A DNA stretch of 64,000 nucleotides, taken from NCBI GenBank assembly GCA_027625915.1, contig JANTQA010000008.1, positions 5,139,501 to 5,203,500 of the forward strand. Reading direction: 5' to 3'. Shown piece by piece: positions 1 through 11,187 of this stretch. Position numbers and translations under genes: made by a program. This DNA is from Anaeramoeba flamelloides. Its lineage: Eukaryota > Metamonada > Anaeramoebidae. The notes below the pieces were generated by a model that saw only the letters and a program-made list of their open reading frames with translations, was not told where the DNA came from and made no database searches. Every line of letters starts with the position of its first letter. Positions within the stretch are counted from its first letter, which is position 1.

Positions 1-3000
1 AAACTTTACTCAACCATTTACTTCTTACATTTCAAGTGCACTTCACAAAAGAAATAAAAAAAAATCTTAATCTTAAAAAATTACCTCAGAACATTTCAAA
101 TAAAATCTTATTAACGCACCCTAACGGCGCCAATTTATTTCAAAAAAAATTATGTTTACTGTTGGCCAAATATTTTAAATCACAATTTTTAACTTTTGAG
201 CCCAAAAGAATCTTAGAAAAATTTTATTTGCAATACCGGGATCAAAAGAACATTGAAAAACAAGAAAAAAGTCTTAATATGGATAATAAAATGATTGAAA
301 ATACGAATCAAAATAAAAGCACACATAATTTTACAAACAAAAATTTGCATTTTTCCAACCAATCAATTAATCAAATTAACAAAATTATAAATAATAAACT
401 CAAATATACAAAAACAAATCCAAAAAAAAAAAGTATTTTTGAATTAAATAAAAATAAAAATTTTTCCATAGGCTCTCGAATTAGGTTTATTGGTCCGAAT
501 TTTGAAAAGATGGATCAATTTTCAATTATTACAAGAGTTAAACAAAGAACAGGGCCAAAACCTGGAGCAATAGGAACAATCAAGGTTATTTTTAATCAAA
601 ATCACAATTCTTCATTTGTTGGTGTTGAATTCGATAACGAAATTGAACAAGGCGGCAATGATTTGGGGAAAGTGTCAACCCCAAAACATGGGTTTTTTGT
701 CAAAAAGAAAGAAATTAAATTGATAACTGATGATACAATAGATTACCATTCTTTATTAATGAATAGTTTTATCCAATATCTTATTTCGAGAAATTCCGAT
801 TTTGATCAAGTCCCGTTTATAATTTTCTTCCCAAACATTGAAAAAACAATTTTTCATTCTTTAAGTGTTTATTATAATTTTACAAATAATTTAACCCAGA
901 TTTCAAAAACAATTAACCCTACTGTAATAATAGCTGGGTATACGCAGAATTATGATAATTGTTTTAATAATTATGGTGATAATAATAATAATAATAATCA
1001 ACAAAATTCTCAAATATTTAAAAACCCAAATAGTAATAATTTGATTAATAATCAATCACATTTGAATCCTCAGCAGAATCAGCAATATCACAACAATAAT
1101 CTTTTAAGGAACCAGAACAAATCACCACAGCAGCAGCAACAGTTATTATCAAATCACAATAACAATGAAGGTATTACAGATGAAAGAGATTTAATTTCAG
1201 CACAAACTATTTTTTATTTATTAAACAAGTTATTTCCAAATAAAATCACAGTCAAAACACCAATTCATTCCATGCATTTAGAAAAATGGAGAGAAAGAAT
1301 TAAACATGATAATAAAATGATAATTATTGAAAAAAACATACAATTATTAAATTCATTACTTGAAGAATTTAAAGTGTCAATTCAAAATATTGATCAAAAC
1401 TTATTTTCAACTCAAATATATTCCTTATCAACAATGAAAAACATTTTTCAAACAGCCTTTCTTTTTTGTATGAGGCAATTAAAACTTGATAATAATAATA
1501 ATAATAATACAATCAACATGTTTAATGGGAAAGAAAAAAATTCAATTATTATTTCAGAAGAATCTTTGTTATATGCAATAAATTTACAAAAGCAAATTTC
1601 ACAAAAAAATGATTTTTTGGAATATAAAATAAAGATTCAAACAGATAATGAATATGAAGAAAGATTAATTAATGAAGTTATACCTCCAAACAGAATAAAC
1701 ATTAAATTTTCTGATATTGGAAATTTAAATAAAGTGAAAAAGGTATTATTAGAATACGTTATCTTGCCTTTAAAAAGACCCGAATTATTCCAAAGGGGTA
1801 ATTTAATAAAACCTTGCAAGGGAATTTTGTTATTTGGCCCACCAGGTTTGTTTTTGTTTTTTTATTTTTTTATTTTTAATTTCTGAATTTTTTATTTTTT
1901 ATTTTTATTTTTATAATTCTTTAATTTTAATAATGTTTTTTTTTCATCTTATTATTTTTTCATTCTTTAATTTTTTTCAAAAAACATTTTAAACAAATTA
2001 AAATTTACTCTATTTTTGAAAATTTAAAAGATAATTTTTATTCTTGATATAAACTTTGTTTCTGTCAAGGTTACCCAAAAAATCTAAAAAAACAATATTT
2101 TTTTCAAATATCAATTATTTTATATAATTGATCTTTGAAAAACAAATAAAAAATAAATAGAATAATGCACATCAAAGAATTGTGATATATGTCTGAAATA
2201 AAACTAATTAATCAATAGATTTTCTGAAAAACTGAAAAATTCAAATTATTAGGGATATTCAAAAAAATTGAAAAAAACAAGAATGTTCGTTTTGAACCCT
2301 CTTCTGATATTTGAATAATAAATAGGAAACAATTTTCACTTCATTTCCCATACTTTTCTTTTAGAAACTAAGCCCCCAAACGAAGTTAGTTGGGATTTGT
2401 GGTCTCTATTTGAAAAAGGAAATGAAAATGAAGTGAAAAATTTTCACATTTATTATTCAAATATCATGATCAATTATTAAATAGAATTCCAATAGAAATC
2501 AATATGGTTTCTCAACAATAATTTCCACAGTTTCAATAAGATTGAGAATAACAAATTTTTACCAAGTGACTATTGATCTTGTCATAAAAAAAAATTTTGT
2601 AACTGAAATAGGTTTTACTATTGTGAAAAAAATTTGGGAAATTAAAAAAAATTGGTTCAGTCAAAAATTTGTTTTCGTTTTTTAAATAGTAAATATTAGC
2701 AAAATGATTTTTGATCAAGTTTAAAATTTTATGAACAAATTTTACATTTAAGAAAAACCAAAGTCACTACCAATTATAATTTTCAAATTCAATATTATTT
2801 CATTGCATTATGACCTTTTAGAATAGCTTATTAAACTCGAAAAAACAAAAATTGAAATATAATCGTAAACGTTACTAAAAATAAGAGAACTATTTAATAG
2901 GAAATAGTAAAATCTATTAATTCAATAAGATATTTATCATTATAAATTAATACAAATTTATCAAGGTTAATCTTAAGTATCCTTTTAAACTAAATTGAAT

Positions 3001-5879
3001 CATAAAATCTTTCAAAAAAGCTATTTTTTCAGAAGAGATTGTTTTCCACTGATGTTTTACAATCAAAACTTCAAAATAACGAAATATCAAGATTTCAGAA
3101 ACCATTTAAATTCTAAAAATCCCCATAGACAAACTTTAATTTAAAACAATTATTAATTTTTGGTCTTCCCAAATAATGATTAACTTGATCTTGGAATGTA
3201 ATCTAATAAAAAAAAATTAACATTTTTAGTAAAGTTTACAAGTAAAAGAAAAGTTTTTGTAATTTTAACCTTACAAAGCAATTCTAAAAGGTCAAAATGA
3301 AACAAAATAATATTGAATTTGAAAATTATAATTGGTAGTGACTTTGGTTTTTCTTAAATGTAAAATTTGTTCATAAAATTTTAAACTTGATCAAAAATCA
3401 TTTTGCTAATATTTACTATTTAAAAAACGAAAACAAATTTTTGACTGACTTTATTTTTTTTAATTTCCCAAATTTTTTTCACAATGGTCAAAAAAAAATC
3501 GAAAAAAAAAAAACAAAAAAAAAACAAAAAATGATTTCAATTTTGAAAATTTTGAAAATAAATTTATTCTTCTCATATCCATACAAACCCTTTAAACACA
3601 TGTAATTCACTCCTTGTAACTGGGCCCCTTTGACTATAGAATGGTTTATTTATGGTTTGTTTAAATCATATACAATTTTTTTGTATAGAATTTGAAAAAA
3701 AAATAATTTTGTTTCAAATTTGCTATTCAAACGAGTAAAAAAAAATTTTTTATTCAATCTAAAACATTAGCAATGATATTTGTTTGTTGGTCTTTACTAG
3801 TATTTGAAATTTTAAAAAATAAGAATAATAATTTTATTTGGAATTCTTTTTGATTCTATTCAAATTGTATGTTTAAAATTCTCTACTAAAACTAAAAGAT
3901 AATTTATATATAATGGAAATTCTCATTAAAGTTGTTTCAAAACATTAAAAGGGGATAAATTTAATAGTGATTTCTTCCTTTTAATATGAAGATTACTAAA
4001 AGAACAAAATGAGAGGTTTTGCTTTCTTACATATTTAGAATGCAAAGAAGGATTTTGGTGTGATTTATACTTGGCATATATTTCTTAATATCTAATTCAT
4101 GCTTTTCTTATCTACTTAAAAAAAAAAACTCAACAGTTAATTGTTGATTTAAAAAGAAACGCTTTTTTTTGATTTTGGTGTGAATACTTTTAAATACCCC
4201 AAATTTATTTACAAAAAAGGATGTAATAAATATGATCAGTAAAATACAATTTTCAACAAGTTCACCTGATAAATACCAGGATCCTTGATTTTTTCTTGAA
4301 ACTGAACTAAATTACAAAATTTTGGACGTAGTTAAAATAAGTTGAAAGAATCACAATAATACCATTTCCGTGAAATTTGATAACTAATTTTGATTTTTCA
4401 AACTATTTCATTTTGTTGTATTTTTTATTTTCTGTTTTCATTTCCTTTTTTCCAGTTACTTACTCTTTTTGGTTTGATCGGTAATTTTTTTTTCAATTAT
4501 TTTTATATGGTTAAAGTTGAGTTTAGTTCATTACATAGAAAATCCAGAAAAGATTAGTTGATCGTATCTCACAATTTGATCAGATCAATAATTATTGTTG
4601 AAATTTGAACAAATTTAACAATAGAATTTTTTGTTCCACTCTTTTCAAAAATCAGTGTAAACATAGATTTTTATTTGTCTCGTTTTATTTATTTTTCTTT
4701 TATTTTGGATGAAAGGAGATTACATATAAAAACATTAAGATTGATCTAACTTGTAACTAATATAATATAAAGTTTTGAAAAATATAAAAAAATTGAGATT
4801 TTTTTTTTAGACTATTTCTGATTTTACTGTGTCCAAATTTTTTAAATGGAGTTTTATTTAGAATTGTTTTGAAGATCTATACCTTTTTTTCACTTAACAT
4901 AATTTTTATTAAAAATGTTTTTTTATTACAAAACCATATCATGGCCAACAATAATATTATATTCATCATAGGTACTGGTAAGACGATGCTGGCTAAAGCA
5001 ATAGCCACTGAATCTGGTGCACATTTTTTAAACATTTCAATGTCCACGATTAGTTCCAAATGGTTTGGCGAGGGTGAAAAAATTGCTAAGGCTGTTTTCA
5101 CATTAGCAAGTAAATTGTCTCCTTCAATTATTTTTATTGATGAAGTGGATAGTTTATTGAATAGAAGAGGGAAATCAGGTGAACATGAGACGTCGAGAAA
5201 AATAAAAAACACATTTATGGAGCAGTGGGATGGTTTAACCCGGAGAGACGATGATAGAGTAATCGTTTTAGCGGCAACTAACAGACCCCATGATTTAGAT
5301 GAAGCTGTTTTAAGAAGATTTCCAAGAAGAATGTTTGTGGATTTACCAAATTTAGAAGCAAGAGAAAAAATTTTAAAAATTATATTAAAAGATGAAGAAC
5401 TACAAGATAATTTTGATTTCCATTATTTAGCCGCAATAACAGAGGGCTACTCTGGCTCTGATTTGAAAAATTTGGCAATTACAGCTGGTTATTTTCCAAT
5501 TCGGGAATTGTTGGAAAAGGAAAAGGAAAAGGAAAGGGAAAGGGAAAGGGAAAGGGGATTCGGGATGGGGAAGGAAAGGGGAAGGGAAAATCTTAAAATG
5601 GATCTAAATAACAATCACTATGATAAATCAAGAGAAATTGAAAAGGAAAATAAAGAATTATCCTTTCTTCAGAAGTCAAAAGAAAAAACATTTAAGAATT
5701 CTCAAAAAAATCCTATCAATTTAAGGAAATTAACATTAAACGATTTTGTAAAAGCGAAAAAAAAGGTAAAAATATCAGTTTCCCAAGATTCTTTTTCTTT
5801 AAAAGAATTGACCGATTGGAATAAATTGTATGGTGAAGGTGGACAGGTAGAACCACAATATTCTTTTTATTATAATTGA
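1..5879 (+). CDS. AAA+ ATPase, plant DAA1-like architecture (5' end outside window)
   Basis: Two exons, 1..1845 and 4972..5879 (stop TGA). The reading frame is open to the window edge, so the true start lies upstream; the GTG at 36 is not a start. The splice is phase 1 and rebuilds the Walker A motif exactly (GPPG|TGKT). The N-terminal third holds a degenerate first AAA module (ILLTHPNGANLFQKKL, FIIFFPNIEK). Between its two halves is a small beta domain (SRIRFIGP, GTIKVIF, VGVEFDNEI, NDLGKVSTPKHGFF). This order is known from plant AAA proteins of the DAA1/At4g02480 type. The second module is complete: Walker A, Walker B FIDEVDSLL, sensor 1 ATNRPHDLDEAV, arginine residues LRRFPRR, and a C-terminal NDFVKAKKKVKISVS...LTDWNKLYGEGG typical of that clade. 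It should be a hexameric ATP-driven remodeller of the meiotic/Msp1-like clade; the substrate is unknown. N/Q tracts and a KE/RE tract (about 5515-5590) are lineage-specific insertions. Confidence 0.9.
2303..2468. repeat. Short foldback repeat in intron
   Basis: The left end TGATATTTGAATAATAAAT (from about 2305) is mirrored by the right end ATTTATTATTCAAATATCA (to about 2467). Arms are about 50 bp with mismatches. The central part (about 2340-2415, around TCATTTCCCATACTTTTC and GGGATTTGTGG) recurs in diverged form in the ORP gene intron at about 11638-11722. It is therefore a dispersed intron-resident element rather than a unique hairpin. Confidence 0.6.
2620..3485. repeat. Inverted repeat, arms about 205 bp, possible foldback element
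   Basis: The left arm (2620 to about 2827) and right arm (about 3279 to 3485) are reverse complements at high identity, for example CAAAGTCACTACCAATTATA at about 2759 and its complement at about 3330. Weaker similarity continues inward. No terminal target duplication or transposase is visible, so it could be a non-autonomous foldback element or a local inverted duplication. Confidence 0.6.
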
Positions 5880-7173
5880 GCATTTGTTTATGTTCTGATT
5901 ATAAAATAATTTATTCTTTAATAAAAAATAAATAATAATAACAACAACTTTTTTTTTTATTAGTTATTTTGCTTTTGGTTTGTTAAATTAATTAAAGAAA
6001 AATAAAAAGAAAGAGAAAGAGAAAAAGAAAAAGAAAAAGTAAAAGTAAAGGAAGAAAAACGAAAAAAAATGAAAAAAACAAAATTTTGACCAAATTAGAA
6101 AAAATGATTTTGATCTAATATTTGAAATTTGATTTTTAGATGAATCTGAGATAAAAATCTTCAAAAAGACCTGTGGAAGCATTATAAAGTTAGCAAAATT
6201 TTTGAAATAATTACCAAAAAAAATATAGATTTTTATTTATTTATTTATTAATGGAAGAAGTGTAAATTACACTCTAGATGTCCCTTTAATTAAATTTCCT
6301 CAAAAGTAATTTAAGCGTAAAATCATAGATTTCACAATTGTTCAAGGGAAAGACATACCCAATTTTTTTTTTTTTTTGTTTCAAAAGCAAAACCAAAAAA
6401 TGAAAAAGGAAAAAAAGAAAAAAGAAAATTAAAAACAATCTAAAAAGGGTTAATAAGAAGCAATTGGTAAAAAAAAAAAAAAAAAAACAATATTATAGTT
6501 AATAAATGACTCCTAAAATCACAGATATGATACTTTTGGTTGATTTAATAATTTGATGATTGATCGTGAAGGTTTACTTGGGGATCCGTGTTTGACTTTT
6601 TGTAATTTCTTATTTTTTTTTTTTTTTTGATCTCATTTTTTTAGAATCTTGGTCGTTTTTCGCCTTTGACTTTTGCTTTTAATTATTTTTTTTATTTTCA
6701 AGTTAATTATACTTTTTTGTTTTGGTTTCAGGGTATTATCAAGTAACGACTTGATCTTTTCCTTTGTAACTCTTCTTCCCAATATACTGAAGATTCAAGC
6801 CTAGGGGTAAAATGGAAAAAAAGTAAAAAATCCTTTTATTAAAAGAAAATAATAATAATATAAAATATTTTTGTCAAAGAACTTCACAACTGTATTTTTG
6901 TTTTTTGATGATTTTAGAAACAAATAATAATTGTAGTTTTTTTTTTCATAAAAATTATACCTCAAAGAAAAAAATTGGTATTTTATCAAAGAAATAAACG
7001 CCAAATTCTTAAAATTTAAGACATTACAATATTTTAATATAATCTTTGAAAGAATAATTGTGGTAAAAGATACAAAAGGTGTTTTTGTAAATCTTTTTTA
7101 TAAGTTATTTAAAAAAAGAAAGATAAATTTATTTATAAAATTTCAATTTTTAAGCCCAATCTTCATAAAACCT

Positions 7174-7205
<32 letters not shown>

Positions 7206-10200
7206 TCTAAAATTATTAATAAAATTTAAAATTTTTAATTATAAATCTTGATAGGAATTCAATTTGTTTTTCATTATGTTATTAAACAAATATAATATAT
7301 TAAAGTTTCTGATCTCAATTTTTCACTCTGATTTTTTTTGTGTGAAAAAAATTATTTACTTTGTTTATTATTAAAAATAAAAATCTAAAGATGAAAGTTC
7401 AAATTTGAAATTTATCATTAAATAGAGAGTTTATTTTGGATATAACCAATCAAAAAAATATAAAAATTTTGAAAATTCGAAAAATTTTTACAAATTTAAA
7501 ATTTATTCTATATTTCATGGAATTAAGTTTCAAAATTGATTTAAACTTGAATATAATATAGAGTACTGAAGTATATATTTAATTTTGAAACAAGAAGAAG
7601 AAAAAGCACTTATACTATTTTGTCATATTTTTTTAAGTTAGAGCTGGAGTCTTTTTTACCTCTGTAATATTGAAATCATCCTTGAAATTTTCTATTCTTG
7701 TTATAATATCAAAGTATACCATTTTTTCCTTCAAAAAAAGAAATTATAAACGATGAAAGGTGTTTGCAGAATAAATGGGAAAAAATTTCACTTCACATCA
7801 CAACAAGGAAAATTTAAAGACCAAAAATTAAAGTTAGACAAAACTATACATTGTATTTCAGTTATACTTCTTTTAGAAATTATTTTTTCAAAGTTATCAT
7901 AATTTTATGTAATAAAAAAAGGATAGCTATTAAATTCATGAAAATCCTAATACCCCCCTTTTCAAAAATACCAACTTTTGAAAAAAACACCTATTTTTAG
8001 GGTATTTTTTAATGAAAAAATTTGAAATGAATTAATTTTTGATTGAACATTAAGATTGAAAAAAGAATAATTGTTGAAGCAACTTGCAGAAAACAATCGG
8101 GAATGTATATAAAAACTCAAACATGGACAAAAATAAAATGATAAAAAATATTCCAAAAACAGATAAAAAACAGATTTTCAATTTAATTTAGCGATATCTT
8201 TTGATTGAAATATTTTATGCAATTTTAAAATTGAAAAATATGTTTCTTTTTAGACTATTAAAAAAATACTTGAAAATTATTTCTCTACTAAGTCAATTAA
8301 AAAATTCAAAAATTTTACAATTAAAAATGAAAAAAACACGGCAAGAATAGCACAATCCATACAAATACTTTCAAGACTTTTTCGAACTTTCAGACTGACA
8401 GTATGCAAGATTTCAGTCTCTGATATTCTATCATATTTTTTCAAATTTCAAATACTTGATACAAACTTTTATCAATTCATCCAAAAAAGGGTAAAAAAAA
8501 TAATTAACAAAAGATAATATTTTGAATTTAATTGAAATTTTTTAAAGTTATCGAAGAGAAAAATATTTAGAAACTTTCAATAATCTGAAACTCTTTTTAT
8601 GAAAACCAAAAATTGGAAAGTTGTTTAAATTACATGTTTTTAATAGTTTGACTTGTAAAAACTTTTAAATTGAAAGTTGTTGCATTGTGATCTTGTAATT
8701 CCTTTCAAAATTTGGTACAATTTCAAAAAAACAAAGTGTTGCAAAGTAAAAAAAGAGACTACAATTTTTGTGTTATTCTTGTCGTGAATATTACTGAAAA
8801 ATTTCATTTTTTTTTCAATTCCTATTAATAGCTATTAAAGTTGTAAACCTTTTTGAAAATTGTTATGTGTAATAATGTTTATTATCTGAGTGTATTTCAA
8901 AAATACAAAATTTAGATATTTTTTTTTGATAAAAGTTTCCTTGTCTTGATCCATTTTCCTTTTTTTCTTTTTCAAAAAGAGTTATAAATTGTGCATATAC
9001 TTCATTGATCAATTCTATTTAAAAATATTATTGACTGTAGAGAGAAAAATGTTGGACACAGAAAAATGGTTGGACAGCATTTTTAATTGGGAACATTACT
9101 AAAAATGATTTTTAATTTCAATCATTTGTGAAATAACTAAAGAAAATATCAATAATCTACTTATTAGAATAACGATTAATGTAATTCTACTTTTTCAAAA
9201 CCTTATCTCTTATAATCTAAATCAAGTTTAAAAATTACCATTTTCAGAATTAATAGTAAACTTTACTAAAAACTTGGATTTTTGTTAAAATAGCATGATC
9301 TACTTGAGTTATCAACCATTCAAATGAGTATTCTACACACACCCCAGATTAATGAACTTGTAACAGCTTTAAACCTGGATTTATATAAAATTCACCTAGT
9401 TATCAATAGGATTTGATTTTCAATTTCAGTAATGTTCACAATTAAAAATGGTGTCCAACCATTTTTCTGTGTCCAACATTTTTCTCTCAACAGTGAAGTC
9501 AAAATTTTTTTTCATTTCTTATTGAAATAAAAGTAGATTGCAAAAGTTTATCTTTCTCTTGTTCAAGCATAATAAAATTTCATTATCTTATTGTTCATTT
9601 TCTCAAAAACTAAAACGAGTCAAAAATTTAATCTTTATATACCGCGAAATTATAAATTTGATTTCAGAAAATAAGATCATTATTAAAGTTAAAGACTTAA
9701 ATTGGAGCACTTTTTTTAATAAAGTATAAAAGTAATTTTAAATATTATGCAATTTTCAAAATGTAAGGGACTTAAGGTTTTATCAAGTGTTAACAAAAAC
9801 TGCTTAAATTATGAGAATTAAGTAGTTTTAGGTTCAACTTGTAAAACTTTTATTCATCATTTTGCTAATAAAAAAAGATTGATCTTGTTAAAAAGATAAA
9901 TTCAAAATTTTTGATCTTAATGGCTATCATTTATTAACTTTTTGTGAACTGATTTTCAATGGTATCCAATAAAACCTATCAACGAACTTCATTCAGTCAA
10001 TTTTAAGACCTCCAGCTATAATCTGTTTTGTCATATATTGAATAATCGATTTATTGGGATGTTCCTTGGAATGAGTATTTTTGAGTCTTACATGTATCTA
10101 TATATTTTTAAAGTCCTCTATTTTGAGATCCAAAAAATCACTTACAAGGAATTCTAAACAAAAAAATATCTACTGTTTTCCGCTTCAAGACTCAAAAAAT

Positions 10201-10259
10201 TGATTTATTTTTTGGTTTTTGATTTTTCTTCAAAAAGTTCCGATTTTTTAAAAAGAAAA
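5880..10259. other. 4.4 kb intergenic region
   Basis: No gene recognised. It contains homopolymer runs (6365-6380, 6470-6487), a (TA)n tract at about 7173-7200, a TIR element at 9034-9494, and diverged copies of repeats found elsewhere. About 6225-6350 resembles 48500-48620, and about 7230-7400 resembles the interior of the TIR element at 61413-61998. Short open frames in this stretch have no recognisable composition or homology. Confidence 0.6.
9034..9494. mobile_element. Non-autonomous DNA transposon with 66 bp TIRs (Tc1/mariner-like)
   Basis: Left terminus ACTGTAGAGAGAAAAATG and right terminus CATTTTTCTCTCAACAGT form terminal inverted repeats that continue for about 66 bp with few mismatches, through GTTGGACACAGAAAAATGG and GGTTGGACA. 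The total is 461 bp with no transposase frame. The GTTGGACAC-type subterminal words are reminiscent of mariner elements, but the superfamily is inferred. A clear TA duplication is not visible at both sides. Confidence 0.75.
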
Positions 10260-10903
10260 ATGAATAACAACAATAAAAGCACAAAATCAAACAAAACCAA
10301 TTGTTTAAAAGAAAAAAAAAGTGAAACAGAAAACAAGAGCCAAAAGGATAATAAAACCACTACGATTTTTATTCGGCCAAAGAAAAAGAAATCAAAAGAC
10401 AAAAAAATAAAAATGGAGACACAAGGACACACTTTGGGGAAATGGGATCAAAATTTTATCCTTTTTGAACATCCACTAGAAAACCAATTTAACTTTGCAG
10501 AAAATTTTGGTAACTACCCACTCTTCAACAGAACAATAATTGAAATTATCTCAGTCTTGTTCAATTTTTTACTCATAAAAAAAAAATCGAATTCTTAAAA
10601 AAAAGTTCTTAAGAACCCCCTAATTGAGTAAAAGGCAATTTCCCTTCTTTTAATTCTTCCAAAATAAACAATTTAGGTGATCTTACAATCGAGGAGTTTC
10701 TCACGCTCTACCAATATGAAATGAAAAAGGCTCATGAATCGCGCGATAAAATTACCGAAACCACACAAATTGTGAGGGAGAGCAAAAGTAAAAACACAAA
10801 CTACCATCCTGAAAAAGACGACTGGGAACGTGTACCAAATTCTTCTCGTAGCGGTGGCTGGATTTTCAATAACAAAAAAATTTTAAAAAGACAAAAATCG
10901 TAA
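10260..10903 (+). CDS. Probable N-terminal exons of the ORP gene (or a separate small gene)
   Basis: ATG at 10260; exon 10260..10509, phase-1 intron 10510..10676, then an exon from 10677. Read to the first stop it gives 158 residues ending at 10903. The N-terminus is N/K-rich and disordered. It is followed by a compact segment (HTLGKWDQNF, GDLTIEEFLTLYQYEMKKA, DDWERVPNSSRS) that I do not recognise as a known family. The next gene, an ORP, has no in-frame ATG before its conserved domain and lies only about 280 bp away. Phase-1 donors at 10848 or 10854 would join it directly to an acceptor ending at 11187, giving ..VPNSS..IWDLLKG.. I therefore think the stop at 10903 lies in an intron and this is the ORP N-terminus. 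The alternative is a stand-alone 158-residue protein. Confidence 0.6.
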
Positions 10904-11187
10904 TTCTTTGTTTTTTCTGATTGTTTTTTTGATTTTACTTCTTTATTTGAATGCTTTGTTTTCCACCCTACGAAACAGCACTTTCCAAAGTGGTTTTGCT
11001 TCAAAAGACTTGATGATTTGAACCAAAATAGGGTTTTCAGAAAAAAAAACAGATTTATTTTTGAAAAGTCATTAAAAATAAAAGGAAAAATTGATTATAT
11101 ATACATAATTATTTTCTGACCATTTTTTCTTGATCAAAAACAAAACAAAACCAAACCAAATTTATACTTGTATTCTTCACAAAAGAG

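Larger units (their letters stand above)
1846..4971 (+). other. 3.1 kb intron of the AAA ATPase gene
   Basis: GT (1846) to AG (4971), phase 1, splitting a Gly codon as G|GT. It is very AT-rich and contains no conserved coding sequence. It holds two inverted-repeat structures (2303-2468 and 2620-3485, listed separately). The short frame at 2533-2718 (-) and the frame at 3387-3605 (+) encode nearly the same peptide only because they are the two arms of one inverted repeat. Confidence 0.85.

Noticed and set aside
36-38. GTG as start of the AAA ATPase
   Set aside because: The frame is open upstream and the upstream residues also fit the family, so the gene simply begins outside the window.
11130-11132. 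TTG as start of the ORP gene
   Set aside because: Nuclear genes rarely start at TTG; a splice from the upstream exons explains the frame better.
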